Shown one piece after another: positions 1 through 8,316 of a DNA stretch of 55,287 nt; positions within the stretch are counted from its first letter, which is position 1; every line of letters starts with the position of its first letter. Below the pieces are notes generated by a model. The model was not told the origin of the DNA. It was given only the letters and a program-made list of their open reading frames with translations, and searched no databases. Where the stretch lies: contig NZ_NFKS01000019.1 of the NCBI RefSeq assembly GCF_002160515.1, positions 1 to 55,287 on the forward strand, written 5' to 3'. The translations under genes were made by a program, and so were the position numbers. This DNA comes from Anaeromassilibacillus sp. An172. Lineage in GTDB: Bacteria; Bacillota; Clostridia; Oscillospirales; Acutalibacteraceae.

Positions 1-56
1 GTGTAAGTGCCGTGAGGCATTCAGCTTGGCAGTACTAATAGGTCGAGGGCTTGACC
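1..56 (+). rRNA. rrl: 23S ribosomal RNA, 3' end (partial)
   Basis: The first bases match the conserved 3' end of bacterial 23S rRNA, including the GGCAGTACTAATAGGTCGAG block and the closing GGCTTGACC. Only the last ~56 bases are inside the window; the rest of the gene lies upstream. The exact 3' end is inferred from family knowledge. No 5S gene follows; the next features are a terminator and a hairpin array. Confidence 0.93.
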
Positions 57-121
57 ATAAGTCCTTTGGATTTGTCTGTATACTCTTTATTCAGTTTTCA
101 GGGTGTTAAACCCTTTTACAT

Positions 122-152
122 ACACCGTCTTCTTAGATGGTGTTATTTTTTT
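122..152 (+). terminator. Intrinsic terminator of the 23S rRNA transcript
   Basis: ACACCGTCT (122-130) pairs with AGATGGTGT (135-143), a 9-bp stem with one G-U pair and a TCTT loop. It is followed by TTATTTTTTT. It lies about 65 bases after the 23S 3' end, so the transcript appears to stop here without a 5S gene. Confidence 0.8.
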
Positions 153-331
153 GTCCGACGGGGTAAGGCTCATTTTGAAATTAGCTCCCGTTTTCCGTCG
201 GGCGAGACCTTTATTTTATATCCGCTTTTTTTATATCCGCCTTGCAAGACTTCGACTTAGAAATAGTCATCGTTTCAAGGCGGGCGAGACCTTCTGTTTA
301 GTCTTTGGAATGGCTCGCTCTCGGTTGGGTT
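150..331 (+). repeat. Hairpin array R1 (two units plus cap), array end toward 23S
   Basis: Two palindromic units followed by the cap. Unit 1 has feet CCGACGG (155-161) and CCGTCGG (195-201); unit 2 has CCGCCTTG (237-244) and CAAGGCGG (276-283). A truncated CCGC remnant sits between them near 222. The cap (GGCGAGACC ... GGAATGGCTCGCTC) spans about 281-322 and is followed by TCGGTTGGGTTT. The array end abuts the 23S terminator. Same family as the sixteen other arrays listed. Confidence 0.85.
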
Positions 332-402
332 TGTTTTTTATTTTTATATTTTAAACAATTAGATTTGAAATGATATAGGCTTTGATTTTAAATTATAATT
401 TT

Positions 403-440
403 ACAGCTGTGGTTATTGTCTTAACTACAGTTGTTTTTAT
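403..440 (+). terminator. Distal terminator-like hairpin of the R1 composite
   Basis: ACAGCTGTGGTT (403-414) pairs with AACTACAGTTGT (423-434) through 12 bp including two G-U pairs, followed by a T-rich run. It belongs to the recurrent 'ACAGCCACGGT' hairpin family that closes several 3' copies of the array element in this window. It probably acts as a second, back-up terminator after the rRNA. Confidence 0.6.
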
Positions 441-663
441 TTTATATAGTATACAATTATATATAAGCCCTGCGACAAAGATTAAATCTTTATATTTTGT
501 TAATTTTAAAAAAGTTTTCATATAGATTACATATTATTCCCTTTTTTCATTATTCCTATTGCTATTATTATTGTATTTTTCCACATAGTATTTTACAGTT
601 TTGTATAAGTCTATGAAAATGTTTTAAGGTGTGGAATTTGGCACATTTTGAGGTTTTTGTGCA
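441..663. other. AT-rich intergenic stretch, no gene seen
   Basis: Very AT-rich DNA between the hairpin array and the promoter of the activase gene. I see no open reading frame with a ribosome-binding site, no tRNA or 5S sequence, and no repeat unit of the array family. Confidence 0.6.
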
Positions 664-692
664 TTGCAGTATTTTAAAATTCGTGTTAAAAT
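664..692 (+). promoter_or_regulatory. Promoter of the activase operon
   Basis: TTGCAG (664-669), a 17-bp spacer and TAAAAT (687-692) preceded by TGT, giving an extended -10. The expected start of transcription near 699 leaves a leader of about 55 bases before the GTG start at 755. Confidence 0.55.
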
Positions 693-754
693 GGTACAAA
701 TGAGAGAATTAAGTAATTGTTTTTATTTTGTTGTGTTATGTTTGGAGTGATAAT

Positions 755-3664
755 GTGAGATTAGGATTGGATGTAGGTTCCACCACCGTTAAGTGTGTAG
801 TGCTTGATGACGATAATAAAATCATTTACAGTGTTTACGAGAGGCATCTTTCTAAAATAACACAAAAGATTTCTGAAATTTTGGAAAATGTCAAAGCGGC
901 AGTACCTGGAGTTGAAAACGCTCTTTTTGCTATTTCAGGAAGCGCAGGTATGGGAATTGCCCAGAGCTGTGACGTGGATTTTATCCAGGAAGTTTACGCA
1001 ACACGAGTTGCCGCAAATACATTTTTGCCCGGTACAGACGTTATAATTGAGCTGGGCGGCGAGGACGCAAAAATTTTGTTCCTTGAGGGCGGAATGGAAG
1101 TCCGCATGAACGGTACCTGTGCCGGCGGTACAGGCGCATTTATTGACCAGATGGCAACACTTTTGAACGTGCCCCTGGAGGAATTAAACGGACTTGCAGC
1201 ACAGCATGAGAAAACATATACAATAGCCTCACGCTGCGGCGTTTTTGCAAAGACAGATATACAGCCCCTTTTGAACCAGGGTGCAAGAAAAAGCGATATT
1301 GCAGAGAGTATTTTCTGCGCAGTTGTAAACCAGACTGTTGCAGGCTTGGCTCAGGGACGTGAAATTACCGGCAATGTGGTATATCTCGGCGGCCCGCTGA
1401 CCTTTATGTCAAGACTTAGAGCCAGATTTGACATGGTTTTGAATACAAAAGGCACATGTCCTGAAAATTCACTTTATTATGTAGCCTGCGGTGCGGCTCT
1501 CTGTGCTGATAAGGCCATTGATTTTGACGGACTTATAAATCAGATTAAGATCTACAGAGGAAGCGGAAACTTTGCTTTTAACCCTCCTTTGTTTGCAAAC
1601 CAAAAGGAATACGACGACTTTATTGCCCGTCACAACAAGGCGGATGTAAAGCGTGGTGAGCTTAAAGGCTATAAGAAAAAGACATATATAGGTATGGACG
1701 CAGGTTCAACAACAGTTAAGGCTGTTGTTTTGGGCGAGGATATGGAGCTTCTACACTCCTGTTACCTTGGAAACAGTGGTAACCCTGTTCCTATTATAAA
1801 GAGCTTTTTGGAAAGCCTTTACGAGATTAACCCTGATATAAATATCGCCGCCGCAGCTGTTACAGGATACGGCGAAGAGATTATAAAGAATGCATTTAAC
1901 GTGGATTACGGCATTGTTGAAACCGTTGCCCACTTTACCGCCGCACGCTCCTTTATGCCTGACGTTCAGTTCGTTATTGATATCGGCGGACAGGATATCA
2001 AATGCTTTAAGGTACACAACGGCGCAATAGATAATATTTTCCTTAACGAGGCATGTTCCTCAGGCTGCGGAAGCTTCTTGCAGACCTTTGCCAACGCTTT
2101 GGGCTATTCCATTGAGGAATTTTCAAAGCTGGGACTTTTTGCAAAACACCCTGTTGACCTGGGTTCACGCTGCACCGTGTTTATGAACTCCTCAGTTAAG
2201 CAGGCGCAGAAAGACGGCGCAACTATTGAGGATATCTCCGCCGGACTTTCTTTGAGCGTTGTTAAAAACGCACTTTATAAGGTAATAAGAGCTTCAGGCC
2301 CTGACGAGCTGGGAAGACGTGTTGTTGTTCAGGGAGGAACCTTCCTCAACGACGCAGTGCTCCGTGCTTTTGAGCAGGAAATGAAGGTTGACGTTGTGCG
2401 CCCCTCTATCTCAGGACTTATGGGTGCATACGGCGCTGCTCTTTACGCAATGGAAAAGAGCAAAAAGAAAGGCGTTGAAAAAAGCTCTATAATTTCTCAG
2501 GAGGGACTTAAAAACTTCGTCCATGAGATTTCAGTTATAAACTGCGGTCTTTGTCAGAACAACTGCCGCCTTACTGTCAATAAATTTGCAGACGGCAGAA
2601 AGTTTATCGGCGGCAACCGCTGCGAAAGACCTATTACAAAGAAAAAACCAAGTCAGAGCCTGAATATTTATGAATACAAACTGAAGCTTTTAGGCGAGTA
2701 TCAGCCTGTAAGCGGTTATAGAGGAAAAATAGGCTTGCCAATGGGACTTAATATCTACGAACTTCTTCCGTTCTGGCATAAATTCTTCACAACTTTGGGA
2801 TTTGAGGTTGTTCATTCACCTTATTCATCCCGTGAGATTTACGCCTTAGGACAGCAGACCATCCCATCAGATACGGTATGTTTCCCGGCAAAGCTTATGC
2901 ACGGCCATGTTCAGTGGCTTATCAACAACGGCTGTGACACTATTTTCTACCCATGTCTTTCCTACAATGTGGACGAGGGACTGGGAGATAACCATTACAA
3001 CTGCCCTGTTGTTGCCTATTACCCTGAGGTTATCAAAAACAACATGAAGGATGTTAAAAAGATAACCTTTATCAACGATTATCTGGGAATACACAGAAAG
3101 AAAGATTTTTATAAAAAGGCTTATGAGGCACTCTGCAAGCACTTTAACGGAATTTCTTTGAAAGAAGTAAAGAAAGCCGCTGAAGCCGCCTACGAGGAGT
3201 ACGACAATTACCTTAAAAAGGTAAGAGCAAAGGGCGAAGAGATAATCGAGATTGCCGAAAAGGAAAACAGACATATTATTGTCCTTGCAGGCAGACCTTA
3301 TCACGTTGACCCTGAGATTAACCACGGTATAGATAAGCTTATTGCAGGCTTTGGCTGTGCAATTATAAGTGAGGACGTGGTTTCCTGCCGTGTTGAAAAA
3401 TTCCCGACCACAGTTTTGAACCAGTGGACATATCATTCAAGAATGTATGCCGCCGCAAAATATGTGGGAACAAGAAAGGATATGGACTTGGTACAGCTTG
3501 TATCCTTCGGATGCGGTGTTGACGCTATCACAACCGACGAGGTAAGAGAAATCCTCGAGCAGGCAGGCAAGATTTATACCCAGATTAAAATAGACGAGAT
3601 TACAAACCTTGGCGCAGTTAAGATAAGACTTAGAAGTCTGCTTGCCGCTATAGGCAGAGAGTAA
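755..3664 (+). CDS. Acyl-CoA dehydratase activase (double BcrAD/BadFG ATPase + DUF2229)
   Basis: Large activase of the 2-hydroxyglutaryl-CoA dehydratase/benzoyl-CoA reductase activator family, 969 residues. Two ASKHA ATPase domains lie in tandem: the first opens with LGLDVGSTTVKCVV and has the cluster-type NGTCAGGTGAF; the second opens with YIGMDAGSTTVKAVV and has NEACSSGCGSF. A DUF2229 domain follows (from about YRGKIGLPMGLN). Known members use ATP hydrolysis and a [4Fe-4S] cluster to push a low-potential electron into a dehydratase; the substrate here is unknown. GTG 755 is chosen as start because GGAG lies 7 bases upstream and the ATPase motif begins at once; a TTG at 728 is possible but has no ribosome-binding site. 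The next gene follows after 28 bases and completes the polypeptide that many Clostridia encode as one ~1400-residue protein. Confidence 0.85.
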   Translation: MRLGLDVGSTTVKCVVLDDDNKIIYSVYERHLSKITQKISEILENVKAAVPGVENALFAISGSAGMGIAQSCDVDFIQEVYATRVAANTFLPGTDVIIELGGEDAKILFLEGGMEVRMNGTCAGGTGAFIDQMATLLNVPLEELNGLAAQHEKTYTIASRCGVFAKTDIQPLLNQGARKSDIAESIFCAVVNQTVAGLAQGREITGNVVYLGGPLTFMSRLRARFDMVLNTKGTCPENSLYYVACGAALCADKAIDFDGLINQIKIYRGSGNFAFNPPLFANQKEYDDFIARHNKADVKRGELKGYKKKTYIGMDAGSTTVKAVVLGEDMELLHSCYLGNSGNPVPIIKSFLESLYEINPDINIAAAAVTGYGEEIIKNAFNVDYGIVETVAHFTAARSFMPDVQFVIDIGGQDIKCFKVHNGAIDNIFLNEACSSGCGSFLQTFANALGYSIEEFSKLGLFAKHPVDLGSRCTVFMNSSVKQAQKDGATIEDISAGLSLSVVKNALYKVIRASGPDELGRRVVVQGGTFLNDAVLRAFEQEMKVDVVRPSISGLMGAYGAALYAMEKSKKKGVEKSSIISQEGLKNFVHEISVINCGLCQNNCRLTVNKFADGRKFIGGNRCERPITKKKPSQSLNIYEYKLKLLGEYQPVSGYRGKIGLPMGLNIYELLPFWHKFFTTLGFEVVHSPYSSREIYALGQQTIPSDTVCFPAKLMHGHVQWLINNGCDTIFYPCLSYNVDEGLGDNHYNCPVVAYYPEVIKNNMKDVKKITFINDYLGIHRKKDFYKKAYEALCKHFNGISLKEVKKAAEAAYEEYDNYLKKVRAKGEEIIEIAEKENRHIIVLAGRPYHVDPEINHGIDKLIAGFGCAIISEDVVSCRVEKFPTTVLNQWTYHSRMYAAAKYVGTRKDMDLVQLVSFGCGVDAITTDEVREILEQAGKIYTQIKIDEITNLGAVKIRLRSLLAAIGRE

Positions 3665-3692
3665 TAATAAGTTGTGGGAGGAGAAAGGATAT

Positions 3693-5021
3693 ATGGCAGA
3701 ACTTAAATATGATAAAACCGGCCGTCTTATTTTTACAAAGGAAATGAAGTCGGAATACACCATCCTCATTCCCATGATGGCGCCGATTCATTTTAATATA
3801 ATCAAAAACGTGTTTATCCATTACGGATATAAATGTGTGCTTCTGGATACAGACGGCCCTGAAATAGCTCAGACAGGACTTAAATATGTTCACAACGACA
3901 CATGTTATCCGGCTTTGCTGGTAATCGGACAGTTTATCCACGCTTTGCAGAGCGGAAAATACGATGTTAATAAAACCGCCCTTATGATTACCCAGACAGG
4001 CGGCGGATGCAGAGCCTCAAACTACATACATCTTCTTAGAAAAGCTCTTAAAAAAGCAGGTCTTGAGCAGGTTCCTGTAATTTCTCTTAACCTTTCAGGT
4101 CTTGAGAAAAACGAGGGATTTTCAATAACTCTTCCGATGATAAGAAGAATTGTAGCAGGACTTGTTTACGGCGACGTGCTTATGCTCCTTGACAATCAGG
4201 TAAAGCCATACGAGGTAAACAAGGGCGACAGCGCAGCTTTGGTTCAGAAATGGACGGATATTTTGACAAAGCAGTTTGCTAAGGGCGACGGCTACAGAAG
4301 AAAAGAGATTTCTAAAAACCTCGATGAGATTTCCTGTGATTTTTCAAAGGTAAAAATCAATAAGGTTCCGAAAATCAAGGTAGGCGTTGTAGGTGAGATT
4401 TACGTTAAGTACGCAAGACTTGGAAACAACGACCTTGAGAAATTCCTTTATGATATGGGCTGTGAGGTATGCCTGCCGGGAATTATGGGCTTTGCGCTCT
4501 TTAAGGTTGATAACCGTCTTGAGGATATAAAGCTTTACGGCGGAAGTAAAATTAAATACAGCGTTGTAAAAATGCTCATGGATTACCTTGAGGAAATGGA
4601 AGGCTACATGGTTGAAAGCACCGCTAAATACGGATTTTTGCCGCCATCAAGATACAAGCACACAAAGGAGCTTGTTAAGGACGTTATCGGTTACGGAAGC
4701 AAGATGGGCGAGGGCTGGCTTTTGACAGCGGAAATGCTTGAGCTTGCTGAAACCGGATATGAAAATATCGTATGTACCCAGCCTTTCGGATGTCTGCCTA
4801 ACCATATAAACGGCAAGGGCATGATAAGAAAGATAAAGAGCATAAACGAAAAGGCAAACATTGTTGCGATCGACTATGACCCGGGCGCACCGAGAGTAAA
4901 CCAGGAAAACAGAATTAAGCTTATGCTGGCTGTTGCAAAGGAAGAGCTTGAAAAATCCACAGGCAAAAAAGCCGCAGGTCCTGTTTTAAAGGCAAAGCCA
5001 AAGGAAAAAGCAAAAGTATAA
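3693..5021 (+). CDS. Activase-associated protein, C-terminal half of acyl-CoA dehydratase activase family
   Basis: A 442-residue protein resembling the C-terminal, HgdB-like part of giant acyl-CoA dehydratase activase proteins. It carries conserved cysteine-containing stretches (NDTCYPALLVIGQ, TQTGGGCRASNY, CTQPFGCLPNHINGKG) typical of this [4Fe-4S]-associated family, and a lysine/alanine-rich tail. ATG 3693 is preferred over TTG 3672 because GGAGG lies just upstream of the ATG. It follows the ATPase gene by 28 bases and is surely co-transcribed and probably forms a complex with it. No dehydratase A/B subunit genes are adjacent, so the physiological partner cannot be named from this window. 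Confidence 0.78.
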   Translation: MAELKYDKTGRLIFTKEMKSEYTILIPMMAPIHFNIIKNVFIHYGYKCVLLDTDGPEIAQTGLKYVHNDTCYPALLVIGQFIHALQSGKYDVNKTALMITQTGGGCRASNYIHLLRKALKKAGLEQVPVISLNLSGLEKNEGFSITLPMIRRIVAGLVYGDVLMLLDNQVKPYEVNKGDSAALVQKWTDILTKQFAKGDGYRRKEISKNLDEISCDFSKVKINKVPKIKVGVVGEIYVKYARLGNNDLEKFLYDMGCEVCLPGIMGFALFKVDNRLEDIKLYGGSKIKYSVVKMLMDYLEEMEGYMVESTAKYGFLPPSRYKHTKELVKDVIGYGSKMGEGWLLTAEMLELAETGYENIVCTQPFGCLPNHINGKGMIRKIKSINEKANIVAIDYDPGAPRVNQENRIKLMLAVAKEELEKSTGKKAAGPVLKAKPKEKAKV

Positions 5022-5053
5022 TTGAATATAAAATAAAAAAATATTTTAAAATG

Positions 5054-5087
5054 AACGGGTTTATGGTATAATAAACCCGTCATTTTT
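5054..5087 (+). terminator. Intrinsic terminator of the activase operon
   Basis: ACGGGTTTAT (5054-5063) pairs perfectly with ATAAACCCGT (5071-5080), followed by CATTTTTCT. It lies 33 bases behind the second activase gene. Confidence 0.85.
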
Positions 5088-5201
5088 CTGTACGACGTGA
5101 AAATTTTTGTTTTGATGATTAAATTTATCTATGCGTCGGGACAAAAATATAATGAAAATTATTAAAATGAATAATTAAGAATGAATAATTAAAAGTATAA
5201 T

Positions 5202-5401
5202 GAGAGCGAGCCACTCCAAAGATTGCGGAAGAGGTTTCGCCCGACCTGTGCAGGCGGTAGTTTTTAAAATAAAGTTTTGCAGGTCGGAGCTAAAAGAAAA
5301 AGTTAAATTAGAGCGAGCCACTCCAAAGACTTAGGAAAAGGTCTCGCCCGCCATGTGCAGAACTTTACCGTCATATGGAAGTGAGGCATGGCGGATATAA
5401 A
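5202..5401 (-). repeat. Hairpin array R2 in the lepA leader (two capped units)
   Basis: Inverted relative to the 3' copies. Two caps (GAGCGAGCCACTCC at about 5204 and 5314) each head one hairpin. Unit 1 uses CCGACCTG/CAGGTCGG; unit 2 uses a rare pair, CCGCCATG/CATGGCGG. The last arm ends about 10 bases before the lepA ribosome-binding site, so the array lies in the lepA 5' leader or immediately upstream. Confidence 0.85.
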
Positions 5402-5417
5402 AAACAGGAGGAATGGT

Positions 5418-7229
5418 ATGGGATTTCAGCAGGATAGAATCAGAAATTTCAGTATTATAGCGCATATAGACCACGGTAAATCAACCCTTGCAGATAGAAT
5501 TTTGGAGCAGACAAAGTCTGTTTCTCTCCGTGAAATGGAGGACCAGATTCTTGATGATATGGAACTGGAAAGGGAAAGAGGAATTACCATAAAAGCCCAT
5601 GCGGTTACACTTGTCTATAACGCAGACGACGGAAACGACTATCTTTTTAACCTTATAGACACTCCGGGACACGTTGACTTTAACTACGAGGTTTCCCGTT
5701 CATTGGCAGCCTGCGAGGGTGCAGTGCTGGTTGTTGACGCTTCTCAGGGAATTGAGGCACAGACTTTGGCTAACACTTATCTTGCAGTTGACAGCGGACT
5801 TGAGATTGTTCCGGTTGTAAATAAGATAGATTTGCCAAGTGCCGATCCGGATAAGGTTATAAAGGAAATCGAGGATGTTATCGGTATTCCGGCTGAGGAT
5901 GCGCCCAGAATTTCCGCAAAAGCAGGAATAAACATTCACGACGTTATGGAAAAAATCGTTTCAGACGTTCCGGCTCCTACAGGAGATATAAACGCTCCTT
6001 TGCGTGCTTTGATTTTCGACAGCTACTACGACAGCTATAAGGGCGTTATTATATATGTTAGAATTAAAGAGGGACAGATTCACCCGGGCGATGAGTTTAA
6101 GCTTATGGCTACAGGCTCAGTGTTCAATGTGGTGGAGTGCGGCTTTATGCGTGCCACAACCCTTGACCCTACAGACGGACTTTATGCCGGCGAGGTAGGC
6201 TATATTGCCGCTTCAATTAAATCCTTGCAGGATGCAAAGGTTGGCGATACAGTTACATTGACCTCAAACCCTGCACCGGAGCCTTTGCCCGGTTACCGTG
6301 AAGCCCAGTCAATGGTGTTCTGCGGTATTTATCCTGCCGACGGTGCAAAGTACGGGGATTTGAGAGACGCTCTTGATAAATTGAAATTAAACGACGCTTC
6401 CCTGACCTTTGAGCCGGAAACTTCCGTTGCTTTGGGATTTGGTTTCAGATGCGGATTTTTGGGACTTCTCCACATGGAGATAATCCAGGAAAGACTGGAA
6501 AGAGAATACAACCTTGACCTTATCACAACAGCTCCGAGCGTTATTTACAGAATAACAAAAACCGACGGAACTGTTGAAATGATAGACAACCCCACAAACT
6601 ATCCCGACCCATCATTGGTTATGAAAGCCGAAGAGCCTATGACCAACGCCCATATCTATTCACCTACGGAATATGTTGGAAATATTATGGAGCTTTGTCA
6701 GGACAGACGAGGAATTTTCAAGGATATGACATATATCGACTCAGACCGTGTTGATATTCATTACGAACTTCCTTTGGCTGAAATTATTTACGACTTTTTT
6801 GATACGCTTAAATCCCGCACAAGGGGTTACGCTTCTTTCGACTATGAATTGAAGGATTACATGGAAAGCAAGCTGGTAAAGCTTGATATAATGCTCAACG
6901 GAGAAGTGGTTGACGCACTTTCCTTTATTATCCATGCGGACAAAGCATATTCAAGAGCAAGAAAGATGGCGGAAAAGCTCAAGGAGAAAATCCCACGCCA
7001 GCTTTTTGAAATTCCGATTCAGGCATGTATCGGCGGAAAGATTATTGCCCGTGAAACAGTAAAGGCACTTAGAAAAGACGTTCTTGCCAAGTGCTACGGC
7101 GGCGATATTACCCGAAAGAAGAAGCTTCTTGAAAAGCAGAAAGAGGGTAAAAAGCGTATGCGCCAGCTTGGAACAGTTGAAGTTCCGCAAGACGCATTTA
7201 TGGCAGTCCTCAAACTTGACACAGATTGA
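5418..7229 (+). CDS. lepA: Elongation factor 4 (LepA), ribosome back-translocating GTPase
   Basis: Translation GTPase EF4, 603 residues, close to the usual ~600. G-domain motifs are clear: [10 protein letters not shown] (P-loop), DTPGHVDF (G3) and NKIDLP (G4). The family-specific C-terminal region ([23 protein letters not shown]) is present. EF4 acts on stalled or mis-translocated ribosomes and in subunit biogenesis; it binds the ribosome and cycles to the membrane. ATG 5418 is chosen because AGGAGG lies at 5406-5411; an in-frame ATG at 5388 lies inside the last arm of hairpin array R2 and would add ten unconserved residues. The gene is flanked by array copies in opposite orientation (R2 upstream, R3 downstream) and looks monocistronic. 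Confidence 0.96.
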   Translation: MGFQQDRIRNFSIIAHIDHGKSTLADRILEQTKSVSLREMEDQILDDMELERERGITIKAHAVTLVYNADDGNDYLFNLIDTPGHVDFNYEVSRSLAACEGAVLVVDASQGIEAQTLANTYLAVDSGLEIVPVVNKIDLPSADPDKVIKEIEDVIGIPAEDAPRISAKAGINIHDVMEKIVSDVPAPTGDINAPLRALIFDSYYDSYKGVIIYVRIKEGQIHPGDEFKLMATGSVFNVVECGFMRATTLDPTDGLYAGEVGYIAASIKSLQDAKVGDTVTLTSNPAPEPLPGYREAQSMVFCGIYPADGAKYGDLRDALDKLKLNDASLTFEPETSVALGFGFRCGFLGLLHMEIIQERLEREYNLDLITTAPSVIYRITKTDGTVEMIDNPTNYPDPSLVMKAEEPMTNAHIYSPTEYVGNIMELCQDRRGIFKDMTYIDSDRVDIHYELPLAEIIYDFFDTLKSRTRGYASFDYELKDYMESKLVKLDIMLNGEVVDALSFIIHADKAYSRARKMAEKLKEKIPRQLFEIPIQACIGGKIIARETVKALRKDVLAKCYGGDITRKKKLLEKQKEGKKRMRQLGTVEVPQDAFMAVLKLDTD

Positions 7230-7386
7230 TTTTATATCCGCCTTGCAAGGGTTTAATTTAAAAATAAACATCGTTACAAGGCGGGCGAGTTTTTTATATC
7301 CGACCTGCATGGGTTTACCGAAAAAATTGGCATCATCACAGGTCGGGCGAAACCTTCCGCTGTTTCCTTTGGAATGGCTCGCTCAC
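7230..7386 (+). repeat. Hairpin array R3 (two units plus cap) behind lepA
   Basis: Starts on the base after the lepA stop codon with TTTTATATCCG. Unit 1 is CCGCCTTG/CAAGGCGG; unit 2 is CCGACCTG/CAGGTCGG. The cap is GGCGAAACC ... GGAATGGCTCGCTC. The sequence is the reverse complement, in family terms, of R2 on the other side of lepA. Confidence 0.87.
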
Positions 7387-7427
7387 ATGTAAGATTACAT
7401 GTAAATTGAATTTAAAAATTATTTATC

Positions 7428-7470
7428 AAAACACCATGGTTCAAAATTTAAAGAAACCATGGTGTTTTTT
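7428..7470 (+). terminator. Terminator hairpin closing the R3 composite
   Basis: ACACCATGGTT (7431-7441) pairs with AACCATGGTGT (7455-7465), followed by TTTTTGTG. Placed after the array cap, it is the likely terminator of lepA transcription. Confidence 0.75.
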
Positions 7471-7593
7471 GTGTTCAGCAGTAAGATTTACAGTGGCAAT
7501 AAAATAATTCAAAAGAGATTTTTTATGATCGAAAATAAAATATATCATTTTTAAAAATAATAGATATATTACTGTGATTATTCAAAAAAATCA

Positions 7594-8079
7594 GTGGAGA
7601 AATCCTGTAAAATTAAAATTTGTGTCAATCCCGAGGAAAATTCTGTATTCATCACCTGGGATGAAAGCAGTTTTGAAAACAGAATAGAGGGCGCATATGT
7701 TGTGGTTTACGACGGCGCAGGAAATGCAACACGTTTTGACATAAACAGCGGAAGCTCACAGGTTACAGTTACCGGACTTGAGCCAGATACTTTCTACAGA
7801 GCCATACTTGTCACAAGGGAAAAAGACAACAATCAAAACTATCAGGATGTTTATGAATTTACATTTACTACATCCGGAAACTGCGGCACGGAATACGGAA
7901 TAATGGATGTAAACCATGATAATACAGTGGATGTAAACGACGTCACGGCAATCCAAATGTTTTTAGGAAATATGTCCCAGGGAATTTTCGACCAAGCTCT
8001 TGCTGATGTTGACGGTGACGGCAGTATTACAATCAAGGACGCAACGGAAATACAGTGTATACTGGGCAGCTCATATTAA
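7594..8079 (+). CDS. Fibronectin type III-like plus dockerin protein lacking a signal peptide
   Basis: A 161-residue protein. Residues ~8-95 look like a fibronectin type III-type beta sandwich (SVFITWDESSFENRIEGAY ... GLEPDTFYRAILVT). Residues ~104-160 form a type I dockerin with two calcium-binding F-hand repeats, DVNHDNTVDVNDVTAIQMFLG and DVDGDGSITIKDATEIQCILG. Dockerins bind cohesins in cellulosomes or other extracellular assemblies. Oddly, there is no signal peptide: the only in-frame start is GTG 7594, an in-frame stop lies 30 bases upstream, and no clear ribosome-binding site is visible. It may be the remnant of a longer secreted protein or be non-classically localised. Downstream sits its own terminator, then the MBOAT/DHHW pair. 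Confidence 0.7.
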   Translation: MEKSCKIKICVNPEENSVFITWDESSFENRIEGAYVVVYDGAGNATRFDINSGSSQVTVTGLEPDTFYRAILVTREKDNNQNYQDVYEFTFTTSGNCGTEYGIMDVNHDNTVDVNDVTAIQMFLGNMSQGIFDQALADVDGDGSITIKDATEIQCILGSSY

Positions 8080-8104
8080 AAGGTATAAATAATTTTTAAT
8101 CTTT

Positions 8105-8138
8105 CAAGACCATGTTTTTGCGTGGTCTTGAATTTTTT
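8105..8138 (+). terminator. Intrinsic terminator behind the dockerin gene
   Basis: CAAGACCATG (8105-8114) pairs with CGTGGTCTTG (8121-8130, one G-U pair), followed by AATTTTTTAT. Confidence 0.85.
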
Positions 8139-8197
8139 ATGACAAAAAAATCAAATCTTTATATAAAAAATTTTACAATTGAAAATGGCTTTTTTCA

Positions 8198-8225
8198 TTG
8201 ACTAAAAATTAGAAATATATATAAT
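8198..8225 (+). promoter_or_regulatory. Promoter of the MBOAT/DHHW operon
   Basis: TTGACT (8198-8203), 16-bp spacer and TATAAT (8220-8225), about 90 bases upstream of the TTG start at 8317. Confidence 0.55.
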
Positions 8226-8316
8226 TATAACTGCACCTTAATTTTTTTCTATGTGCAAACGGTACTATGAACCGATTATATAGGCATATGACAATTTTGT
8301 GTGAGGAGGTTATTTT

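Noticed and set aside
57-700. 5S rRNA behind the 23S gene
   Set aside because: No 5S conserved loops are present; the region holds a terminator, array R1, another hairpin and AT-rich DNA.
3664-3692. Frameshift splitting one activase gene
   Set aside because: The second gene has its own ribosome-binding site and ATG, and the first ends in TAATAATAA; a genuine gene boundary is more likely.
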